DNA from: Coprinus comatus
Taxonomy: Eukaryota > Basidiomycota > Agaricomycetes > Agaricales > Agaricaceae
Assembly: GCA_034638255.1 (NCBI GenBank)
Contig: JAWPGT010000042.1
Coordinates: forward strand, 124,001-188,000
Direction of reading: 5' to 3'
Length of the DNA stretch: 64,000 bases
Program-made: the position numbers and the translations under genes
The notes under the pieces: model-generated
Told to the model about the DNA's origin: nothing
Databases searched by the model: none
Seen by the model: the letters and a program-made list of their open reading frames with translations, nothing else
Shown: in pieces, positions 14,970 through 26,437 of the stretch
Layout of the letters: each line of letters starts with the position of its first letter
How positions within the stretch are numbered: position 1 is the stretch's first letter

Positions 14970-16140
14970 TCCGGTAGAACTGCGTTAAACTTGGTATGAA
15001 ATAGTTTCAAAAGTCGTCGAGTAGGGTTGGCAGATGAGGGAGGTGTTGACATGGAGCTCTCGATGGACGAGGCGGCCAGCTGAAGGCGTGCCTGGTGAAC
15101 TTTGTTGTCATCTGGTATCAATCTTTTTACCACGTAGGGTAAGTCTGAAATTGTAGGGCTGTTCCAGGGATGCAGGAAGGTCGAAACATTGATGTTCGGT
15201 ACCGACTTCCCCAGCATCAACGATCGGATACTACTCTCCAGCCAACTCTGATTGCATCAAGTATCTCTTGTCCCCCGCTTGCTCCCTACTCGCTCTATTT
15301 ATGTAAGACCACAGATATATATTGATGGGTGTACTACTAGGCAAGATTTAAAAAAAATTGTCCCATTCCATCGTCGAGACCCCAGAGGTTTTGAGGGACT
15401 CGTCGAAGTGAAACCTCGGCGTATTTACTTTGATCGGGCATTCCACGGGGACGAGAACATTACATACATTAGGACCACTTTGTTAGAATCCATTCAATCC
15501 CCAGCCTGACGTCTAAATTTCTCACAATGACAAATCAGTTTCGTACCCAAAATCACATTCATGTTGTCGTGGTACAGAATATCTATCATAATTACTTTTA
15601 TATTCCACTAAAGGAATGTCAGGATAGTCAGCTGAGGAATGCTTCGACATATATACTTATTATTGATTCCTATCGTTTTATTATCTTCGCCTTGGGGCCT
15701 CACCTGAGTAGACCCCATAAAATAAATCTTACGAATCATGGATAGATTCCAACCGTACCCGACTATGTAATGTCCGTAATTCCTGGCACTGTCCACATGA
15801 GGTTAACGTTCATCTGGAAAAAGCAACTGAAGATCCTCACTTATCGGATACTTGCGGTTTCTGTGTAAAATCCGGAAACGAGTTCAAACTTCAACTTCAA
15901 CTAACCAGACTTTGTTGGGATTGAATTTTCGGGTATAAACGTGTATCGAGTCAGTGGTTGCTGATGGTGTTTGGACCATGATGGCTGAGCACATCCTGAG
16001 ATTGTGATTTTCTTTTTTTCTGCTTACTAAACTTCTTCAAAGCTTCGACCTTTATATCATAACACGTGTTTTGTTTATTTTCTGACTATATTGTTCTTTC
16101 ATGCCTTATAATGAGAGAGTAGATACCATGTAGACCCCGG
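14970..16140. other. Intergenic; possible extra 5' exon of the membrane protein gene
   Basis: 14970-15220 on the minus strand stays open and could be a first exon of the preceding gene. From 15221 to 16140 I see no gene. Confidence 0.35.
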
Positions 16141-16311
16141 TATTCGCTCGTCTTTGTGATACTGAGGTTAGTTATTATTAAACTCTTTCCTTCGCTCTTA
16201 TAACTCTTTCCTACTTATAGTTACTTCGTTTGAATTCTTATCAGGTATTGTCAATACATAATATTCGCTCGTCTTCGTGATACTGAATTACTTCGTTTGT
16301 ATTCTTATTAG
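16141..16311 (+). repeat. Direct repeat in the leader/promoter of the EasG-like gene
   Basis: The segment at 16262-16311 (starting TATTCGCTCGTCTTCGTGAT and ending TTCTTATTAG) is nearly repeated in two parts upstream: 16141-16165 matches its first half and 16221-16244 matches its second half. About 55 nt of extra sequence sits between the two halves. The ends of both copies (CAG|G and TAG|A) resemble acceptor sites. The repeat lies 18-190 bp upstream of the next ATG. Confidence 0.6.
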
Positions 16312-16328
16312 ATTTTTCCTCAACACAA

Positions 16329-17383
16329 ATGGCTCCAACTATTCTACTCACTGGTGGAACTGGTAAAACCAACACCCCACTCGCTCACTTATTCTCACTT
16401 ACTGCTAATCGGGTCATACTTCTCTCCCGTAGTGGTACAGTTCCTTCAAACTTGACAACATCATCCGGGGGGAGATCTAACCCTGGAAATGATGTCAACA
16501 ATATCTATGGTGTTAAATTTGATTGGTTCGATCGTTCCACTTGGGATGCACCTTTCAAATTTACTGAAGAGCATAAATTCATACCAATTGATCGGGTGTT
16601 CCTCGTTGGACCTGTGATGGTGGATTATACTTTCATGAATGATTTTGTCGACTTTGCGAGGGAAAGAGGTGTAAAGCGCTTTGTATTATTGAGTGCTTCT
16701 CATACTGGGAGTAATGATATATCTATGGGTCAAACACATAAATATTTGGAGGAACTTCCGATTGGATCTGTGGAGTATGTGGTTTTGAGACCTACGTGGT
16801 TCATAGGTACGTTCCGACTTCATTAGATTCGTGCATACTTAAATTGACCTTGGTTCTCATAGAGAATTTTGGAGAATTTCTTGCAGGTATGATACGAGAT
16901 GATGATAAGATTTATTCTGTGGCAGAAGATGGAAAGGTTCCGTATATCTCGGCACAAGAAATTGCAGAGGTTGCATATAAAGCATTAATGGATGACTCGT
17001 CTTCGAGACATAATGGTGATTTATATATTCATGGTCCTGAATTACTATCCTACGACGAGGTAAGCTTGACTTAATATACGATCTTGGATTCCGTTCACTG
17101 AAACAGTAATGATCCTCTACTGTAGCTCGCGGATATTTTCTCTTCTATCCTTGGACGAAAGATAACATATGTCCGTATGAAGAAAGAAGAATATATTCAA
17201 TACTGCGATAGTCTTGGTTATTCAATGTTCTCACAGCGTCTTTATGATAATCAATTGAAGATTGCGAAAGGTTCTGAAGAAGCTATATTTGGGCACGAGA
17301 AGGCGGTGATTGGAAAGGTGACGTTGAAAGAGTATGTGGAGAAGAACAAGAATATATGGATGAAGGGGAGCAAGACGAGCTGA
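16329..17383 (+). CDS. NmrA/EasG-like NAD(P)-dependent oxidoreductase (festuclavine dehydrogenase family)
   Basis: Three exons (16329-16806, 16863-17059, 17126-17383) join in phase to 310 residues. The N-terminus has the nucleotide-binding loop LLTGGTGKTNTPLA. Next come a Rossmann strand-turn (DRVFLVGPVMVD), RGVKRFVLLSASHTG, YVVLRPTWFIENFGEFL across the first splice, and DGKVPYISAQEIAEVAYKAL. These are the marks of the atypical short-chain family that includes EasG/FgaFS, which reduces an iminium in ergot alkaloid making. Many basidiomycetes that make no ergot alkaloids carry such genes, and no prenyltransferase or other pathway gene is beside it. The safe call is an NAD(P)-binding reductase of unknown substrate. 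A direct repeat lies just upstream. ATG15 follows 308 bp downstream on the same strand. Confidence 0.8.
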
Positions 17384-17691
17384 TTGATTACTCGTTTGTA
17401 TTAGTAGCACAGAAATTCCAGAGAATTAAATGTTCAAGTCAATTTATATGCCACCTTCAGAATCGCCTTGGTGTTCTAATCCTAAGTCTAAGATTACGAT
17501 TTGAAGTGTGCGTGTCAGGTGCGTGTAAAATTTTCATGATTGTTCCAGAGGACTCGGAATTCCCCACTGTCTTGACACTGCCACTGTGGGGAGAAAGGGG
17601 TAAGTTGCCGAGATCACGTGGTATGCATATGGGTGTCGGCCCTGCTCCAGCGTGGGGTTTGTAGTTGTGTGCTTGCTCACCACTTACGACG

Positions 17692-19417
17692 ATGTACTTA
17701 ACTCTCCCAACAACGCTCTACGCGTTATTTACGACATACTTATGGCCCTCCCTAACGTTAACGCCACCGCCACCACCGATTGTCTCCTCATCCAAACCCC
17801 TAACATTCAACTTGAGACACCTTCACACTCTAACCCCATCCAATGAATTATTATTCGCCGATATTTCATCTTCGTCCGCACAGTCCACATCCTTATCAAC
17901 ATCTACACTAGAACACCAGGATTCAGATTCATTTAATCTACGAATACCATCAACAAGGAAGTTGACTGTTCCTCGTATTAGTGCAGGATCATTTCAGGAT
18001 GCAAGGAAATGGTCGAGGATGTTTGGTGAGTCAGTGGTATTGGATTGGAGAGAAGATCAATTGGAAGGTCCGGATGTGAGTAACAAAGAAGTTTTGTTGA
18101 CTCTCGCAAAGATGACTTCGAATTCGTATTTTGAAGCTGGTGATAAAGATTGGTATGATCTTGGAAGTCATTGGAATCATGTTAGTACTTTTACTCGTGT
18201 CTAGAAATGATTGGTAGTTAACTGATGTTCCTTTAAGTCTTTTCCTTTTGGATGGAATCCTGAAGATGATGGATTTCGTGGACATGTTTTCGCTACGGAA
18301 GATAATTCAACTGTGGTTGTTTCAATTAAAGGTACTTCTGGACCTTGGATTGCTGGAGGCGGTGGACCAACTGTGAAGAGGGATAAACTTAATGATAACC
18401 TCTTATTCTCTTGTTGTTGTGCACGTGTGGGACCTACGTGGAGTACTGTGTGCGATTGCTACAGTGGAGGGTATAAATGTGATCAGAATTGTGTCGAGAC
18501 GGCGTTGCAGGAAGATAGTTTGTTCTATTCTACTGGGATTGTACGTTCTTTCTTTAGTTTTTTCTTGTTTCAACAACTTATGTATGTTAACAGAACTTGT
18601 ACAATAATGTCACCTACATGTATCCAGACGCCAACATATGGGTCATCGGTACGTCTTACTCTGTTACTTCCAAACACAGACATTGAACCTCAACAGGTCA
18701 TTCACTGGGCGGAGCATTAGCGTCCCTCGTTGGTCAAACTTTTGGTGTTCCTGTTGTTGCATTTGAAGCACCTGGCGAGGCATTGGCATCACGGAGACTC
18801 CATCTACCTTCCCCAGTACGAGTCATCACCTTAATTTTTGTGTTAATACAAATCAATTCATATACCGTATTTATAGCCATCACTACAACATATTACTCAC
18901 GTATACCACACAGCAGACGTACGTGTTTTCTCTCTATTTCTCATGAACTCTTCCTTACTCAAAACCTGATTCCTTTTTGCAACACGTTTTTATAGCCAAT
19001 CGCAATGGGTACATGTAATGGAATGAACTCCTTTTGCGCTATAGCAGGTTATGCTATGGAAGCTAGATGTCATCTTGGCGAAGTCATTCGATACGATACG
19101 GTTAATGCTTTAGGTTGGAGCGTATCATTGACGTCACACCCAATTAAAGTCGTTTTGGATAAAATCCTTACTGTACCCTGGCCGGGAGAAATGGATAATG
19201 GTACAAAGTTGAATGATACTGTACCGAAAGCTGTGAAAGCTGCCGAGGTGGAAGGTGTAGATGGGATTTGTTCGGTGAGTTTTCTTTTTCTTTTTGGTGT
19301 GTATCTATGTGATGTTTGGTTTTACTGAATATGTGTTGTGTGTAGGACTGTTTTAATTGGGAGTTTGGAGAGTTTAAGAATACAACGAAGAGGAGGTGGA
19401 GATGGATTGAGGGATGA
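17692..19417 (+). CDS. ATG15: Autophagic lipase ATG15 (class 3 lipase)
   Basis: Vacuolar phospholipase that breaks down autophagic body and multivesicular body membranes. Seven exons (17692-18180, 18238-18540, 18594-18648, 18697-18815, 18877-18918, 18996-19274, 19346-19417) join in phase to 452 residues. The first ATG is followed by a single hydrophobic anchor ([20 protein letters not shown]), the usual type II signal anchor. The nucleophile elbow [13 protein letters not shown] spans an intron. The Asp is in YHTADPIAMG and the His in [11 protein letters not shown], completing the Ser-Asp-His triad. Also typical are [10 protein letters not shown] and the Cys-rich segment [11 protein letters not shown]. 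The length fits the fungal family. Nothing looks broken. Confidence 0.93.
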
Positions 19418-20739
19418 ATGTTGACGTTTAGAAGGTTTTGGTGTTTTAGTATTAATTTTGGATTAATTAGGTTTCGTAGATTTCATTTTCTTATTCATTA
19501 GAGCAGTTTTATTTAATTATACAGGGACACCCGTAGCAACGGTAAATTATACATGGTCGACATTCTTTGTTCGTTTTTTCAATTGTCTGGTTATCTCTGG
19601 TTATCAAATTCCGCAGAACAGGTCTTACCTTGCAGTCTGCTGTTTATAGGTTTTTGGTATTATGATTATACCAAGATTTCCAGACTTGGGAATGCTAAAG
19701 GAACACTCGAGAAGAAGACATGGGCGTTCGGGTGAGGAACGGGCAAACTTGCTCTAGGTGCTCTTTAAGGAAAGCACAGCAACACCGAGTGTAAGAAGAC
19801 TTGAACTTCTAACGATCGTAACACGACTTCTCATGGTACCGACTGTACCACTATCTATAGTTGTGCTTCAAGACAGGTTCTAGAGCTTGGATGAGCATGG
19901 AGCAATGGAGTAAAGCGTGTATGAAAAACGTTTTCTTCTTATCCTGCCACATTTCCAAGCCAAACTTTAGATTTGCGCAGCACTGGTAACACATTACTAA
20001 GAAACTGTTTCTCTAGTCAGCCCGTGTTCTCCTAGTTCCGATGTTTTTTTGACCCTGAAATTCAGAAAGCCTCACCCCATAACTGGTGTCCTTTGGGGCG
20101 GAGCTTTACGGGGCTTGTGGATATGTGGTCCAATGGCACAACGACCCCTCCCCCTCGAATTAATCTATAAGGTTATAAACACGCGCTTTCTGATAACCGG
20201 ATGTCCTGTTCCGGGGATATTGGTGTGAGTGGTTAACCTTTTCTTCTAGGGTGCATTTGTGAAACTTGCTCGATGACTGATGACCGAGGGAGATTGTCTT
20301 ATCATGGGTTATACTATTATTTGTGTAGTTTAAGGTTTGGGATTGAAGGAAGGTTGTGGTTACACGTGTATCAAATCGGAATCATTGAGTGGTGCCTTCT
20401 CCGGAGAAAGTGTGATTCAGACAATTGGTGGTAGGATGTTTAGATATACTGTTATTCATATTTAATTATGTAGAAAGTCTGGGGATATTCAGGGTTGTTA
20501 ACGAGAAACGAAAGGTGGGATAAAGAGAACAAAGAGCGAGTATACGTAAATACACGTGAGAAGCGTATCCATCAACAGGATCGAGATTGGAGTCATGTGA
20601 TCTCACACATATATTAGGAGTCAACGTGCCACTTGATGATGTTTTTCATCCCTGCTCCGTTGTCCAGAACTGCTCTTTCGTCGTCGTCGTTGTCGTCGTT
20701 GCTGACATTGTCCCAATACTACCGTATAACCCACCAGTC
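19418..20739. other. Long intergenic region, no gene seen
   Basis: No supported reading frame. The segment includes a GC-richer patch (about 20080-20160) and ends in a Val-codon-rich open stretch that precedes the next gene's ATG. It probably holds promoter and leader of the downstream gene. Confidence 0.45.
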
Positions 20740-21882
20740 ATGCCAAATTTGTTACCATTTCTCAACACTACAAACAAGACTTCGTTCAAACGCAAATGCC
20801 CACCTTTCGCACATATAAAGGCAGCACCGACATGTACTTTGTCACTTACAAGCGTCTCAGCATCTGAACACGGCAGCTTGGATTCAAACTCGAATTTTAT
20901 ACCATTTCCATCAGCACCTGCTTCAGTTCCTTTTCCTTCTTCCTCGCGTTCAACCACTTCTTGCTCTCCTACAAATCCTGTCCTTTCTACTTCAAACATT
21001 CCTCTTCGGCCACGTACTCGGACACAAACTGCTCCACTACGTAGAAGACGTTCTTTGGTTCGTATGGTAATGCCACTACCAGTTCTAGATTCCTCGCAAG
21101 TCGAGTCCGAGTCGGACTTGGTATCATCAACACCTCCTCGAAAACGTGCTCGCAAAGCTAGCATCCTGTGTCCGCAGTCATCGGTTTCATCCTCATCATC
21201 TACAAAAAGATCATCAATATCCACTTTTAGCTCTTTAGCGGTCACTTCATCGAAAAAGGGCAAATCCTCTAAAAAAGCTGCCGCTGAACTTCGATATTTG
21301 TGCACTATTTATCGAAGTATCGCCTGGATGCGTGTCCAGCGAGAGTTTACAGAGGCTACGAGGTGTATGATTGATTTCTCATCACCAGAGTCGATGGAGA
21401 TGCAGGTTGATGGTGATATTAATATTAATACTTTGGGTAGTGAACGATCGGCGCTTGATGTGCAGGAATCGTTACTCCTAAGTCGACTTCGATCGTATTT
21501 GATTTTCAATGATATGAATCCGCAGTGGTTGGATGTGGTACCTTTTCCTACAGAATTGGTTAGGGATGGAATGGATAGGAAACAGGAGGAGATGATGATG
21601 GATGTGGATATGCAGGATATTTCTTCTTCGTCAATCTCTTTTACTTCTAATTCATCTACCGAGTTGTCGGCTCCAGCACTCGGTCCTTCACCTTCACCTA
21701 CTCCACCTTTGCCTACGATGACACCGGATCAAGTGACTGCTTCGCTTATGTTCCGGTTCAGACAACGATCCAAGGGAAAAACGCGGCCTGAGGCTGTTGT
21801 TGGGGAAGGAGGGGAAGTTTCTAAAAAGACTAGGGTACCTTCGCCTTTGGCTGGATCAGAAGCGGCTTGGGTACCTGTCTAA
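20740..21882 (+). CDS. Unknown Ser/Pro-rich protein, probably nuclear
   Basis: Single exon of 380 residues from the first in-frame ATG (20740) to TAA at 21880-21882; the frame is open further upstream but without ATG. The N-terminal half is Ser/Thr/Pro-rich with basic clusters (PPRKRARKAS, SSKKGKSSKKAA) that look like nuclear localisation signals. Residues about 185-285 are the only compact part: ELRYLCTIYRSIAWMRVQRE, a Leu-rich helix and NDMNPQWLDVVPFP, with acidic residues between. The C-terminus has another basic patch and ends AAWVPV. I do not recognise a named domain. Long antisense frames in the same place come from codon bias and are not real. Confidence 0.7.
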   Translation: MPNLLPFLNTTNKTSFKRKCPPFAHIKAAPTCTLSLTSVSASEHGSLDSNSNFIPFPSAPASVPFPSSSRSTTSCSPTNPVLSTSNIPLRPRTRTQTAPLRRRRSLVRMVMPLPVLDSSQVESESDLVSSTPPRKRARKASILCPQSSVSSSSSTKRSSISTFSSLAVTSSKKGKSSKKAAAELRYLCTIYRSIAWMRVQREFTEATRCMIDFSSPESMEMQVDGDININTLGSERSALDVQESLLLSRLRSYLIFNDMNPQWLDVVPFPTELVRDGMDRKQEEMMMDVDMQDISSSSISFTSNSSTELSAPALGPSPSPTPPLPTMTPDQVTASLMFRFRQRSKGKTRPEAVVGEGGEVSKKTRVPSPLAGSEAAWVPV

Positions 21883-22643
21883 TTCAAATATCCCAGGGCA
21901 GGAAGGATAGGAAGGAAGGAGAATTTAAAAAAACAAAAACAATTTTTTTTTTGAAAATTGGCTCGTTAATTTGGAGAGGGTCGGGGAAACTAGCGTTCGG
22001 TTTTTTTGGTGGTCTTGAAGTTTCAGGTTGACGGAATAAGAAAGGTTAGAGGTCGGCAAGTTGGTATATGTTTTATCTGGTGATAGCATACTACCCTGGA
22101 CTGGTGAGTGTCGACTACCCTGCATTTAACCCCCTTGTTTTGAAGTGAAATTGATTTGAAATGGTTTTAGAACTCCCTTTCACCGTTTTCTTACCCTCTG
22201 GTTGTTTTTGGACCTCCCTGCGCTTTAGTAAAAAAGAACTTTGTTCCTCGATCCAATTTCTCCTTTCCACTCTTTTTAGTATGATACACCACACGTTCTT
22301 TATAATATCCATGACCAACACCCATAATTTGTATTCTGTTCGTGTGTTCCGGTAGTTGCTGTTGCTTTTTCTGCGGCTTCTCGCTACGTTACCTGGACTT
22401 ATTCTTTTCCATACTTGATGACGAATTTCTCATGTGAATGCTCTAAACCAGCTTTAATCAAAAATGACTAAGATACGAATTGTGCAAAAATAAAAAAGCA
22501 GTGACGTACGATGGGCTGTGCAAACTATGACCGGATGCGCCGCTCAGGTGCTCATGATTAATATGTGATGCATATATATAAACAATCATCTTCGGAACAC
22601 ATACATACCTTCCTTTAAACTCCCACACCACAAATCTCCAAAT
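21883..22643. other. Intergenic, no gene seen
   Basis: Holds the 3' flank of the preceding gene (A- and T-runs at 21927-21955) and the promoter of the C2 gene. Nothing else is supported. Confidence 0.45.
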
Positions 22644-24902
22644 ATGCCTGGAGGTAAAAGAAACCCTCTGAGTATGACGGATATAATCGAATCGATTGGT
22701 GATGTTGTTAATGCGAAAACGAAGCATGAAAATAAAGTGGAACAGAGGAATCCTACTAGGATAGGATATAGTTTAAACTTGCGACCGGGTACGAGGTTTG
22801 TGGATCTTAGTTTTCAGGTTAGTTGGTTCTTTTTTGGATGTTTGGATTTGGACTGACTGTTTCTTTTGTAGTTCATTGGTGCTTCGGGATTGCCGAAGAT
22901 GGATGTTGTAGGAACTGCCGATCCATATTTTGTCGCAAAAATTGATAAACAAATTTCATTTGTGTATGTTTGTTCTTCTTCCTCTTCTCCTATTCAACAT
23001 TCAATGTCAACGTTCAACTCGGTTATAGATCAAAGGTCATTCGAAATACTATGGCACCAGTATGGAACGAAGCTTGGATGGTGAAACATGTTCCTACAAC
23101 AGCGATTTTGACTGTTAGGGTGATGGATAAGGATGAGGGTAATGTGACGGATGATTTTATTGGAGAGTTTTCCGTGAATATTGAACCGGGTGCGAAAGAA
23201 GCGGAGATTACTGGTCCTTTGTTTCATCGAACCAGAGGTTTCATGTGGCTCAAGGTTTTGTCCATTCTGACTAATGATTATTGGCCACCACTCATCTTTT
23301 TTTCTCACTCTTTGTTTTCAAAAGATTGATTCAACTCCAAGTGAAAATCAAGATAAAGCCGCTCGTTTTCCTTATTTATTCGATGGACCTATCCGTTATT
23401 CTCGTCACTTCTCACCCACTGTCGGACTCCTTACCAATCTCGATGAAGCAAGACTTTATTCAACATGGAAGGTATACCTTCGTGGTATACCTCTTTTCTT
23501 CGGAAATACCTATCAACGTTGGAATCGGAATTATAAAGCAGCACAAAACATTTTCCAAGGACCTACTTCTGTTGCCGTACGTTCAGGAATTCAAGCAGGT
23601 CATCGTTTATTATATGCAAGAACTTCGGATAATGGATTTGGATTGATAGAGAAGACTGAAGATATCATTAACATTTTACATGGTGGAACAAGTCGACCTG
23701 GATCTGGTATTAAAAATCCAAATGCGGCCATTCAAAAACAACATGCAAAAAGAGTTAAACCTGCGATTTATACTTATATCATCTCTTCAGATGATGATTC
23801 GTTTAGGTTTTCAGAAACCGGAGCTGCTTTTTTTGTAGATTTCGCATCAAAACATGCACTTCATTCAAATTGTGCAGAAACAGTTAGGTATAGTGGGGAA
23901 TTTCATCCAAGACCTAAAGGTGGTTGGCAGAATTTTAGAGAGGAAATACCTGATGATCAGGTTCAATGGGAATTGGTTATTGATAATAATAGTGGGACTT
24001 ATGCTCCTGATAGGATGATGTTGCCGGAATTGAGAGAATTGTTGGAGTATAATTTTCCTGGAATTACGATTTATGCTTGGGATAGGGAGGATCCGAAGTT
24101 GAAGGAAAGTGTGGAAGCCTGTAAAGAGTATGCGATGAAGTATAGAGGTGTTGGTAAAGATGAATTTCAACCTACAGCAAATGAAGGAGAGGTTACATTG
24201 ATGACTCAAGCTTCTATGAGGATTAGTAGGAAGCGAACGGCTGATACTGTTCCTCCTCCTCTTCCCGAAGAGGATGCGGGTAATTCAGGTGCAGATGCAT
24301 ATTGGAGTTATGGATCGCATGCGACTGGTGGTAACTTTCCAAATCCTTATACTCAAAATGGAGATAGACCATCGCAACTCCCACCTTTACTCCCTCAACG
24401 GCCTGTAGTAGGATCACATACTAGGACGTCATCCGACTATGCAAGTCCCGGAACCAACACGTTCAACCCCTACGTATCCAATAGTCCACCAAAAACAAAT
24501 TATACGCCTTACCCAACACAATACGTTTCACCCTCACCCCTATACAATCCTTATGGAGATGTGGACGGGGACTCTGGAGATGGGAATGAAACTTATCCTC
24601 ATGTTGGAAGCTTGGGATTGGTGTCTGGTTTGACACAGGAACGACAAGGAGGACCTTCATCCATACCTCGGTATGGATATGAATATAATCAAGATGGAAG
24701 AAGTGGTGGTGGAGATACAAATACAAATCCTACTCATTCTCATTCTCGGAGTATGTCACAAGATTATTCGGCTTTACCACCTGGCTGTGCACCTCCTTCG
24801 AAGTTTGTACATGAAGCTCAGGGTACTGGATGTGATGGCGCTGGTGTAGGTGGATTTAACCCTGGGATGATGGGTAGATTTGACCCGACTCGAAGGATGT
24901 AG
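22644..24902 (+). CDS. C2-domain protein of unknown function
   Basis: Four exons (22644-22817, 22872-22963, 23029-23254, 23325-24902) join in phase to 689 residues. Residues about 55-145 form a C2 domain: GASGLPKMDVVGTADPYFVAK at its start and NTMAPVWNEAW, VMDKDEGNVTDDFIGEF further on. The Asp residues of the Ca2+ loops are largely present (KMD, TADP, DKDEG, DD), so Ca2+-dependent membrane binding is plausible. The following 300 residues are compact and conserved-looking (RYSRHFSPTVGLL, YSTWKVYLRGIP, HALHSNCAETVRYSGEFHPR) but match no domain I can name. The last 200 residues are Pro/Gly/Asn-rich and disordered. Such C2 proteins are common in agaric fungi; a role in membrane or lipid-linked signalling is inference only. 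Confidence 0.85.
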
Positions 24903-25081
24903 GTTGGCTGATACTTGGGGAAGGTGTTGGGATAATGTATGAAAGTAATTGAAGAATATATCATATGCACATATTTAGTTGCTTACTGTGATGAACGATG
25001 AAATAATTATATTATATGTGTCCATGTTCAATATCTGAATGAATAGATCCGGGGCTACAGAGACGAAGAGCGGATAACTGG

Positions 25082-25747
25082 TTAGAAAATATTTTCGCAA
25101 AGTACGAGATCTTCAGCGCTTTTCGCATTTTCAGCTAAAGTCATACATCCTAAATATCACATCAAAATTTTATTAACAATCAAATTCAAAAAGAAGAAGA
25201 CGGCAACTTTTAATTTGAACGTACCACAGAATGGTCTTCGATTTCTAGCCAAATAGATCACTCTATCAGGCCCAGGGTCAGATGTCCCTCCAGTTTGAGT
25301 TCCATTTCCATTTGGGCTGTATGGTCCAGGAGGAATTTTAACAAGTGGGTATTGGGATTGTTGAACACCACTTCCGTTACACCATGGTTGATCAATGGCG
25401 ACTGTATTGGATTCGGAATTTGGGTATGCGTGTGGGTATTTTTCACTATGTTACGTATGATTCATGAGTATGTCTAAACTGGTAGAAGAAGAAAAGCTGA
25501 AAACGAGAACTGACTCTGGTTGGTTTGCTGTAGGGTCTACTTCGTTTGCCTTTTGTATGGCACCGTATATATCCGTGTTGTTGTAAAACCTGTCTTTTAT
25601 TTTTGAAATTTGTGTTATTTTTTCTCGGTTTACCTGGTGAATGTAAACGCGGGGAGAAAAAAACGTACCTCCACATTTACAAGTAAAAGCAAGAACATTT
25701 ACATTAAAGATTGCAAGAACGAAAAAGAATGTGAGGGGTTTGAACAT
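25082..25747 (-). CDS. Secreted T1-type guanyl ribonuclease homolog lacking catalytic residues
   Basis: Minus-strand gene with a signal peptide (MFKPLTFFFVLAIFNVNVLA) in exon 1 and about four introns. The family signature appears in order: TDIYGAIQKAN, YPHAYPN (catalytic His40 equivalent of RNase T1 kept), SQYPLVK, SDPGPDRVIYL (Arg77 equivalent kept), FCGCMT at the last splice. The Glu58 position, Glu in the paralog at 40290-40886, is Gln here (SQYPL versus IEYPL). The His92 position is Leu (CMTLAEN versus CMTHTGA). Both are essential acid/base residues in RNase T1, so this protein is probably inactive as a guanyl nuclease, though it may still bind RNA. The frame is open and introns look normal, so it is not obviously a pseudogene. 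The stop is TAA at 25082-25084. The start could also be read at 25819 but the signal peptide favours 25747. Confidence 0.75.
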
Positions 25748-26437
25748 TTGTGTAAAAGCGTGGGTTGACAACGGTTGGAAAGGAGAGAGGGAAAAAGTTG
25801 AAGTTTGTAGGTTCCACAATTTGTTCGATGGGTTGTCCTTCTTATACGTTTTCCCCCGGTCTAAAGTGACATGCTTCTTAATATACTTATTGATGTCTTG
25901 AAGGCTTTGGAGCTTCTCTTAGTTTAGTTTAGTTGGGCGTTTTTTTTTATGATTTGATCTCGTGTGTTTTGTTCGAAGTTTCAGCCCGCTTTCAGCGCTC
26001 TTCGTGGCTATTGTGCCCGTTCAACCTCCATAGAGGTTTTACCACTCGCCTTTTGAAAGTTATGGATGAATTGAGAAGAATAACAATAACTTACGGAACC
26101 ACTAAGGAACTTAGAAGTGTGAGGAATATTTTAAGATATTGTAATTCAAAAATATTTAATTAATTATGTAACGGTTAGTTCCTTGAATTGAGTTTGAATT
26201 TCTGCTTCTGACTTCTACATTGACCATGTATCAACCTCCCAACGATAAATACAGCAAGAAAAACCCAGCCAACATCCTCCAGTGTACACCCAGGCTTCTT
26301 TGAATCTTTGTACTCACTTATCAGATTATCAAGATAAAATTAGCGAGAAAATGATGGTATATGGCAAAAGAAGGGTATCCTTCAGAATCTACGCCTCATG
26401 GTAATAAGCGCTACACCTCTTGTCCAAATCACCCAAC
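25748..26437. other. Intergenic, no gene seen
   Basis: Divergent region between the ribonuclease homolog (-) and the NACHT gene (+), expected to hold both promoters. No other feature supported. Confidence 0.4.

Noticed and set aside
20646..21305. Long antisense frame opposite the Ser-rich gene
   Set aside because: It comes from codon bias of the low-complexity plus-strand gene; it has no domain, introns or start context of its own.
25082..25747. Ribotoxin of the sarcin type
   Set aside because: Size, cysteine pattern and PGPDR/YPH motifs fit the T1/N1 guanyl ribonucleases. The long loops of ribotoxins are absent and two catalytic residues are missing.
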